DNA of 64,000 bases from Halovivax ruber XH-70 (GTDB lineage: Archaea > Halobacteriota > Halobacteria > Halobacteriales > Natrialbaceae), in assembly GCF_000328525.1 (NCBI RefSeq), contig NC_019964.1, forward strand, positions 2,666,001-2,730,000, read 5' to 3'. Positions within the stretch are counted from its first letter, which is position 1. Every line of letters starts with the position of its first letter. Position numbers and translations under genes: made by a program. The notes beneath the pieces were generated by a model that had not been told where the DNA came from, made no database searches, and saw nothing but the letters and a program-made list of their open reading frames with translations. Of this stretch, positions 58,311 to 64,000 are shown piece after piece.

Positions 58311-60962
58311 TCACTCCACGATGTCGATACCGGGCCGACCGGGTTCGGCGTTTTTCACCGTCCCCTCGTCGGCCTCCGCAGCGTCGATCACCGTCACGGG
58401 CGTGTCGAACTCACGTTCGATCAACCACGCCGCCGCCTCCAGCGCCTCCCGTTCGGCGTCGGGTGCGAGTGGCTCCTGCAGTGCCTCGCGCTCGGCCTGT
58501 AAGTCCTGGCCGTAGCTCGCGGCGGCGTCACCCTGCTCACGGATGTGATCTTCGCCCATCAGCTCGCCGATCAGGTTGGGCGCGTCGCTCTCGATGGCGA
58601 TCTCCAGGGCGTCGTACTTCCAGTCGGGAGCGACGACGACGTCGATCCGCTCGGGGTCGGCAATTCCGGCGACCTCGACGATGTCGCGGACGTCCTCGCG
58701 GGTGTTCTCGACCAGCCGGCGACGGCGTTCGACGCCCTCGCGGTCGACCGCGGCCGTCGGCCACTCGGCGTCGGCGACGAAGCCGTCGTGGCCCAGTTCG
58801 TCCCACAGCTCCTCGGCGAGGTGCGGGGCGACGGGTGCCAGTAGACGCACGACCGCGGTGAGGCCGCGTTCGAACGTCTCCGGGTCGGGGTCGGCGTACT
58901 CGGCGTACTGGCGAAGCGTCCGGACCAGCTCCTGTGCTTCTCTTAGTGCGCGATTGAACTGCAATTCCTCGTACTCCTCGCCGGCGATGGCGACTGCGGC
59001 GTCGATCTTACCGCCGACGTAGCGCGAGACGGCGTCCGCAGCCCCGGTCGGCGGCTCGGCGACGAACGACTCGACCATCCCTTGCAGACGCGTCAGGAAT
59101 GCGTACGTCGAGCGGACACCCTCTTCGCTCCAGTCGAAGGCGGTGTCGGGCTGGGCGGCCTGCATCATGAACAGGCGAGCCGTGTCCGCGCCGTACTCGT
59201 CGACGATCCGCTGGGGCGAGACGACGTTGCCCTTCGACTTCGACATCGCAGAGCCGTCGAGCTGGACCATTCCCTGGGCGAGCAGGTCCTCGAACGGTTC
59301 GCGGAACTCGAGGCCCTCGTGGTCGGCGAGCACCTTCGTGAAGAATCGCGAGTACAGCAGGTGCATCACGGCGTGTTCTTCCCCGCCGACGTACTGGTCG
59401 ACCGGCAGCCAGTCGTTGGTCCGGTCGACGTCGAACGGCGCCTCGTCCAGGTCGGGCGAGACGTACCGCAGGAAGTACCACGAAGAGTCGACGAACGTGT
59501 CCATCGTGTCCGTCTCGCGCTCGGCCGGGCCGCCACACGTGGGGCAGGTGGTCGCCTTCCACTCCTCGGCGGCGTCCAGCGGATTCCCCGTCGTGTTGAT
59601 GAACTCGGGGAGTTCGACCGGCAGGTCCTCGGCGGGGACCGTGACGGGGCCGCAGTCGTCGCAGTGAACGATCGGGATCGGCGTCCCCCAGTAGCGCTGC
59701 CGGGAGATCCCCCAGTCGCGCAGCTGGTACTGGGTCGCTTGCTCGGCGCTCTCGATGTCCTGGGTCAGCCGGTCGCGTGCCGCCTCGCTGTCGAGGCCCG
59801 AGTACTCGCCGGAGTTGACGAGGACGCCGTCGTCGGTGTATGCAGATTCCGAAACGTCCGGTTCAGCCGGTTCCGAATCCTCATCCTCCGGCTCCTGTGC
59901 GATGACGGGGACGATGTCGACGCCCATCTTCTCGGCGAAGGCGTGGTCGCGGTCGTCGTGACCGGGAACGCCCATCAGCGCGCCCGTCCCGACGTCCGAG
60001 AGGACGAAATCGGCGACGAAGACCGGGATCTCCTCGCCGGTCGCTGGGTTGGTCGCCGTCAGGTCCGTCGCGACGCCGTTCGGCTCGTCGCCCTCGGGGT
60101 CGGCCTCGTTTTCGACGAAGTGGCGGACGTCCTCGTCTTCCTCGGCGAGCTGGTCGCTGATCGGGTGGTCCGGCGCCAGGGCGAAGAACGTCGCGCCGTA
60201 GATGGTGTCGACGCGGGTAGTGAAGGCCTCGACGGGGCCGTGCTCGGAGATGGAAAATTCCAGTTCCGTTCCGTACTGGCGGCCGATCCAGTTGCGCTGC
60301 ATCTGGCGGACGGAGTCGGGCCAGCCCTCGAGGTCGTCGATGTCCTCGAGCAGTTCGTCCGCGTACTCAGTTATCTTCAGGAACCACTGCTCCAGTTCGC
60401 GCGTCTCGACAGGCGTGTCACACCGCCAGCAGAGTTCGGCCTCGCCCTCGACCTGTTCGTCGGCAAGCACGGTCTCGCACTCGGGACACCAGTTGACCTC
60501 GGCGGCCCGACGGTCGACCAGCCCCTCCTCGTGGAACCGGGAGAAGAGCCACTGGTTCCACCGGTAGTACTCGGGGACGCAGGTGGCGACCTCGCGGTCC
60601 CAGTCGAAGCCCAGCCCGATCGACTCCATCTGCTCGCGCATGCGATCGATGGAGTCGAACGTCCAGTCCCGCGGGTTGGTGTCGCGTTCCTTCGCAGCGT
60701 TCTCCGCGGGCAGGCCGAACGCGTCCCATCCCATCGGGTGGAGGACGTCATCGCCACGCATCCGACGGTAGCGGGCGTAGGCGTCCGTTATCGTGTAGTT
60801 TCGCACGTGGCCCATGTGGAGCTCACCCGAGGGATACGGGTACATTCCGAGGACGTACGTCGGATCGTCGACGTCGTCCGGAGTCCGATACACGTCCGCA
60901 TCGTCCCACGCGTCCTGCCATCGCCGCTCGACGGCCGCGTGGTCGTATCCCTGGTCGCTCAT
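58311..60962 (-). CDS. leuS: Leucine--tRNA ligase
   Basis: An 883-residue class I synthetase charging tRNA-Leu. HIGH motif variant in YPSGELHMGHVRNYTI, KMSKS-type motif SAMSKSKGNVVSP, a zinc-like knuckle (CPECETV ... CWRCDTP), and the editing CP1 domain (with TATNPATGEEIPVFVADFV). A TATA-like AAGTTATAGG lies about 45 nt upstream. It ends close to the GNAT gene. The sequence layout is of the bacterial type, as is usual in haloarchaea. Confidence 0.97.
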   Translation of the reverse strand: MSDQGYDHAAVERRWQDAWDDADVYRTPDDVDDPTYVLGMYPYPSGELHMGHVRNYTITDAYARYRRMRGDDVLHPMGWDAFGLPAENAAKERDTNPRDWTFDSIDRMREQMESIGLGFDWDREVATCVPEYYRWNQWLFSRFHEEGLVDRRAAEVNWCPECETVLADEQVEGEAELCWRCDTPVETRELEQWFLKITEYADELLEDIDDLEGWPDSVRQMQRNWIGRQYGTELEFSISEHGPVEAFTTRVDTIYGATFFALAPDHPISDQLAEEDEDVRHFVENEADPEGDEPNGVATDLTATNPATGEEIPVFVADFVLSDVGTGALMGVPGHDDRDHAFAEKMGVDIVPVIAQEPEDEDSEPAEPDVSESAYTDDGVLVNSGEYSGLDSEAARDRLTQDIESAEQATQYQLRDWGISRQRYWGTPIPIVHCDDCGPVTVPAEDLPVELPEFINTTGNPLDAAEEWKATTCPTCGGPAERETDTMDTFVDSSWYFLRYVSPDLDEAPFDVDRTNDWLPVDQYVGGEEHAVMHLLYSRFFTKVLADHEGLEFREPFEDLLAQGMVQLDGSAMSKSKGNVVSPQRIVDEYGADTARLFMMQAAQPDTAFDWSEEGVRSTYAFLTRLQGMVESFVAEPPTGAADAVSRYVGGKIDAAVAIAGEEYEELQFNRALREAQELVRTLRQYAEYADPDPETFERGLTAVVRLLAPVAPHLAEELWDELGHDGFVADAEWPTAAVDREGVERRRRLVENTREDVRDIVEVAGIADPERIDVVVAPDWKYDALEIAIESDAPNLIGELMGEDHIREQGDAAASYGQDLQAEREALQEPLAPDAEREALEAAAWLIEREFDTPVTVIDAAEADEGTVKNAEPGRPGIDIVE

Positions 60963-61047
60963 CAGTATCTACACGTCGAGAGACGGGCGACCCTATAACT
61001 TTCCATGCAGGTGCCCGCGGGTGGATCTGGGCCGTGGGTTGTGCCCA

Positions 61048-61071
61048 ACACACACACACACACACACACAC
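61048..61071. repeat. (AC)12 dinucleotide repeat
   Basis: Twelve uninterrupted AC units between the leuS start and the hsp20 gene. Simple dinucleotide tracts of this length are uncommon in haloarchaeal intergenic DNA. Confidence 0.95.
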
Positions 61072-61164
61072 CTATCGGTGGCAAACAGTCTCACAGGGTT
61101 AAAAACGCGAACGCGATCCGGGCCGCACCGCGGCTTCGTTCGCGACAGGCGCTCACTCGGATCG

Positions 61165-61590
61165 TCAGCTAATGTCGATCTCGTGGCCGCCGCCCTCGCT
61201 CCCGGCGAGTTTCGGGAGTGTCACGGTGAGAACGCCGTTGTTGTACGTGGCCTCGACGCCCTCCTCGTCGACCGGTTCCGGGATGCGGATGCGACGGTCG
61301 ACCGTTCGCTGGGTCCGCTCGCGGCGGATGTAGTCACCATCCTCGGTGGTCTCCGTCCCGCTCCGACTGGCTTCGAGATGGAGCGCGCCGTCGACCAGCC
61401 GGAGATCGACGTCTTCCGTGTCGTAACCGGGCAGGTCGGCAGTGACGACGTACTCCTCACCTGTGTCGGCGACGTCCACGCCGATCGTTCCGGGAACGGC
61501 CAGTCCGCTCTCGCCGGCCATCGTGTCCTCGAACTGGTTGCTGAGACGGTCGAACAGTTCTTCGAGATCGTCGAACGGGTTTCGGCGCAT
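61165..61590 (-). CDS. Hsp20 / alpha-crystallin family small heat-shock protein
   Basis: A 141-residue sHsp. The alpha-crystallin domain spans about residues 38-125 (VDVADTGEEYVVTADLPGYD ... EATYNNGVLTVTLPK, with the A-x-x-x-n-GVL-x-L motif), and there is a short IxI-like tail (EIDIS). The N-terminal FDDLEELFDRLSNQFED is typical. An ATP-independent chaperone preventing aggregation. A TATA-like GATAAG lies near 61610. Confidence 0.95.
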   Translation of the reverse strand: MRRNPFDDLEELFDRLSNQFEDTMAGESGLAVPGTIGVDVADTGEEYVVTADLPGYDTEDVDLRLVDGALHLEASRSGTETTEDGDYIRRERTQRTVDRRIRIPEPVDEEGVEATYNNGVLTVTLPKLAGSEGGGHEIDIS

Positions 61591-61705
61591 ACGCGGCTAT
61601 AGGGGCCGAGCGGAGATAAGTTCCCCCCACGATCGTCGAACGCAACGCCGACTACCTGTCTCGGACAGTGCGCAGGGCTCCACCAATCCTGATCCGAGCT
61701 GCCGG

Positions 61706-62512
61706 TCACTCGACCGCGTGTTCCACGTCGTAGGAGCCGAGCCAGCGCACCCAGCCGTCGTCGAGGACGGCTTCGACCGCCTCGACGGCCGCCTCGATTC
61801 GCGGCTCGTACAGTCCACCCTCCAGGTCGAGATGAAAACGGTAGTCGCCCAGTTGCTTCCCGCTCGGTCGGGATTCGATTCGCGTGAGGTTGACGCCCCG
61901 CTCCTCGAACGGGCCGAGAAGTTCGTACAGCAGCCCCGGGTGGTTGGACGCCGGATAGATGACGATCGTCGTCTTTCCGCCGGCCGGCGAACGAGCCGAC
62001 TCGGGCCCGAGCACGAAAAATCGCGTCTCGTTCGACGGACGATCCTGGATCTCGGTCGCGAGCACGCGAAGGGCCTGCTCGGCCGTACTCGGGTGTGCAA
62101 TGGCCGCGACGGACGGATCCTCCCGGGCCAGTTCGACGGCCGCCGCCGTACTGGCGACGGATTCGCGCGCAACGTCTGGATACTGGTCGGCGAGAAACGA
62201 CCGACACTGGGCGAGCGCCTGGGAGTGGCTCGTGACGGTCTCGAAATCCTCAGCCTGGGCGAGCAACGCGTGTGTGATCGGGGTGACGACCTCGCGAACG
62301 ATCGAGACGTCCCGCGCCGCGAGTGCGTCGAGCGTCTCGGTGACGCTTCCCTCGATGCTGTTCTCGATCGGGACGACGCCGCGATCGAACGACCCGTCGG
62401 CGACCGCCTCGACGATCGCCGTCACCGACGGCCGGAACGCGACCGAATCGCTCACGGTGCGAGCGGCCCGGTGGGAGTACGTTCCTTCCGGACCGAGCGT
62501 GACGGTGTGCAT
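61706..62512 (-). CDS. pheA: Prephenate dehydratase
   Basis: A 268-residue enzyme making phenylpyruvate from prephenate (phenylalanine pathway). Catalytic features: LGPEGTYSHRAA, the PIENSIEGSVTETLD segment, and the Thr-Arg-Phe motif (NETRFFVLG). The C-terminal ACT domain has the phenylalanine-binding ESRPSGKQLGDYRF. ATG 62512 (MHTVTLGPEG) fits the family; the long frame to 62632 does not. Confidence 0.95.
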   Translation of the reverse strand: MHTVTLGPEGTYSHRAARTVSDSVAFRPSVTAIVEAVADGSFDRGVVPIENSIEGSVTETLDALAARDVSIVREVVTPITHALLAQAEDFETVTSHSQALAQCRSFLADQYPDVARESVASTAAAVELAREDPSVAAIAHPSTAEQALRVLATEIQDRPSNETRFFVLGPESARSPAGGKTTIVIYPASNHPGLLYELLGPFEERGVNLTRIESRPSGKQLGDYRFHLDLEGGLYEPRIEAAVEAVEAVLDDGWVRWLGSYDVEHAVE

Positions 62513-62698
62513 ACCCCTGCTAGGCCGTCCCCCGAGAAAAGACCGCGGATCGACCCATCGGGTATCGCCGAACGGAGGATGGTTGACGGGAGGGAGGAAC
62601 TCCAGGCTGCAGCGTCGGCACACAGCGTACACAGTACGAGAAGCGTCGCTCGTCGCGAACTATCGGCGCAGTAGAAGGGGGCTCAGTACGCCGTCCGA

Positions 62699-63022
62699 TT
62701 ACTCCTCAATGTGTTCGATACCCTGCTTCGAGACGTTCGCTTCCGTGATCTCCTGGGGCATCCAGTCGGGCTTGTCGTCGGGAGCGGTCTCCTCCCACGC
62801 CCAGCCCTCGTAGATGTGTACCTTGTCGGTTCCCTTCTCCCGGAGTTTGAGTTCGACCCGGTCCGCACTCGATTCGCTCGAGCCCGGTTCGAGCCGGCGG
62901 GCCGCCTTCAGGGCGGCCTGTCTCGGCGTATTTCCGGAGAAAACACTCGATTCGTCACCGCTTCCTTCGCGAAGTGCGAAGTTTCGCTTACCATCTTCAC
63001 GTACCATGGTTCCAGCCTCCAT
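62699..63022 (-). CDS. Chromosomal protein MC1
   Basis: A 107-residue small DNA-binding architectural protein: RNFALREGSGDESSVFSGN, then TPRQAALKAARRLEPGSSES, ELKLREKGTDKVHIYEGWAW and DWMPQEI. MC1 bends DNA and compacts archaeal chromatin. The ATG at 63022 lies about 26 nt after a TATA-like TTTATG (63045-63050), which supports a leaderless start there; ATG 63007 (MVREDGKRN) would match shorter homologues. Confidence 0.93.
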   Translation of the reverse strand: MEAGTMVREDGKRNFALREGSGDESSVFSGNTPRQAALKAARRLEPGSSESSADRVELKLREKGTDKVHIYEGWAWEETAPDDKPDWMPQEITEANVSKQGIEHIEE

Positions 63023-63419
63023 GCCAACTCAGCGCACAATATGACATAAAGATATCCCCGACAATCAGCCGACAGCGGCGGTACGTTTAAGTGACGGGCG
63101 CGACCACCCTCTTGGGTATCACCGGCTTCCCGCCGAAACCGGGCGACGACGTCGGCTGTACACGGTGTTTCAGGTGGATCGATGGACCCTGTTCGAGCCC
63201 GGTCGCCAGCACGGGGCGCCGCCCGATCGGGACACGGCCGGCGTGGACCACCCGTAGTCGATCCGACCACCAATGTGGATCGACCCGACGTCGATTCGCT
63301 CCCAGCGTGTCCCTCCTTGTCGTGAAACCCCTCACCGGCGAAAAAACCGGGACCGCCACGCCGTTGCGTAGAAAACACTTAAGTATATCCTACGGCGAAC
63401 CTCTCAGTAGAACCCCGCG
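63023..63419. other. Intergenic stretch with promoters, no gene seen
   Basis: About 400 bases between divergent MC1 and the AbrB-like gene. It holds the MC1 promoter at 63041-63056 and, near 63376-63390, the TATA-like ACTTAAGTATATCC for the plus-strand gene. The GC-rich middle contains several short inverted repeats but no RNA family I can name. Confidence 0.5.
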
Positions 63420-63617
63420 ATGGTCCGGAAAAAGAAGCTGAGTCCGAGTGGTGCCAAAGACGAGGACGGCAACTATCACAACGTACACCTCAACTTGCAC
63501 GAGGACGAACTCGCCGTCGCCGGCATGGACATTGGAGACGACGTGTTCGTGCGCGTCCGCGACGGCAAGATCATCATCCAGAAAGCAGACGAGGACCAGC
63601 TCGACCACGAATTCTAG
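63420..63617 (+). CDS. Small AbrB-like protein
   Basis: A 65-residue protein with a basic N-terminus (MVRKKKLSPSG) and a C-terminal stretch MDIGDDVFVRVRDGKIIIQK resembling the AbrB/MazE swapped-hairpin DNA-binding fold. A TATA-like sequence lies upstream at 63380-63390. Likely a small DNA-binding protein; the target is unknown. Confidence 0.65.
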   Translation: MVRKKKLSPSGAKDEDGNYHNVHLNLHEDELAVAGMDIGDDVFVRVRDGKIIIQKADEDQLDHEF

Positions 63618-63796
63618 CCGCTCCGAGAGATCCCGTCGCTGGCTCCCCGACCTGACCGGGACGGGCCGACCACTACGAGACCTCGCCGTCAGCGACAGTT
63701 AATCACCCGACGGCTCGCCGGTAGGCTCCTGCTAGGGCCATCGCGCGGCCGGCAGTCGCCGCATAACTACGCCGGGTTGTCGATTTTTGCTCGGTA

Positions 63797-64000
63797 ATGG
63801 AGTCCGACGTGAGCGCCGACGACGAGTCGGCGTCGGTGGTCGTCCCCGCCATCGACGCACCGAGTAGTGTCGCGTGCCTGCGGTCGCTCGGTCGGCGCGG
63901 CGTCCGAACCGTCGTCGTCTCCGAGACGCCGACGGCGCCCGCCGTCCACTCGGCGTACTGCGACGAGGTAGTTCCGGTCCCGGCCCCGCAGGACGACCTG
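63797..64000 (+). CDS. ATP-grasp carboxylate-amine ligase (5' part, cut by window end)
   Basis: ATG at 63797 opens a frame that runs to the end of the window (68 codons). It reads SVVVPAIDAPSSVACLRSLG, RRGVRTVVVSETPTAPAVHS and AYCDEVVPVPAPQDDL, the N-terminal Rossmann-like part of haloarchaeal carboxylate--amine ligase homologues of the ATP-grasp superfamily. The ATP-grasp domain itself lies outside the window. Confidence 0.75.
   Translation, partial: MESDVSADDESASVVVPAIDAPSSVACLRSLGRRGVRTVVVSETPTAPAVHSAYCDEVVPVPAPQDDL

Noticed and set aside
59082-60998. 638-aa plus-strand frame opposite leuS
   Set aside because: Antisense shadow of leucyl-tRNA synthetase; composition is Val/Arg/Asp-rich with no domain.

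Overview
The window is chromosomal DNA of a halophilic archaeon (class Halobacteria). The evidence is high GC, acidic proteins, TATA-like boxes about 25 nt before leaderless start codons, and archaeal or haloarchaeal families: a thermosome subunit, chromosomal protein MC1, HalOD1 output domains, bacterio-opsin-activator-type HTH regulators, Trm1, and Lrp next to glnA. I cannot assign a genus. Only tRNA-Pro(UGG) and tRNA-Ser(GGA) were found. I saw no rRNA, CRISPR array, origin or intact insertion sequence.

Layout. 1-13 kb: tRNA-Pro, a DUF7504 protein, a Ski2-like helicase, a flavoprotein behind an iron-type operator, a prolyl oligopeptidase, small regulators, an aldo/keto reductase, a cupin, CspA, a carbonic anhydrase and serS. 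13-16 kb: a run of small haloarchaeal regulators (HalOD1, two HTH paralogues, a winged-helix-like protein). 16-21.5 kb: cytidine deaminase, CPBP protease, rhodanese-MBL hydrolase, SnoaL-like protein, ABC exporter. 21.6-27.1 kb: a gene-poor, partly AT-rich island with gene remnants, two orphan genes and a Tat-secreted protein of unknown function, bounded by two copies of a repeat related to the thermosome 3' flank. 27-29 kb: thermosome.

30-41 kb holds the most interesting block. Five near-identical palindromes of the form TTTAGG-N4-CCTAAA, plus a sixth at 3.6 kb, sit on the promoters of a flippase, an RGP-type glucan-protein synthase, an FbpA-like Fe(III)-binding lipoprotein (followed by a GT39-like enzyme), a GT2 glycosyltransferase, and a GMC oxidoreductase with its Tat-targeted subunit. 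The last of these is shared with a divergent FbpB-like permease. This looks like a DtxR-family (iron/manganese) regulon that joins Fe(III) import to surface glycan synthesis and exported sugar oxidation.

41-48 kb: SRAP protein, small genes, tRNA-Ser with a tandem array of copies of its own 3' end, RidA, Lrp/glnA, Trm1, SWIM protein. 48.4-53.7 kb: a compact contractile-injection-system (phage-tail-like) operon with sheath, two tube proteins and accessory proteins, including a 55-aa gene; no baseplate, spike or ATPase genes are visible. 54-64 kb: housekeeping genes (an ornithine cyclodeaminase/alanine dehydrogenase homologue, leuS, hsp20, pheA, MC1) and the start of an ATP-grasp gene cut by the window end.

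A theme at several scales is repeat units that carry a copy of the neighbouring gene's own 3' end (tRNA-Pro, tRNA-Ser, serS, thermosome) joined to a shared low-complexity core.
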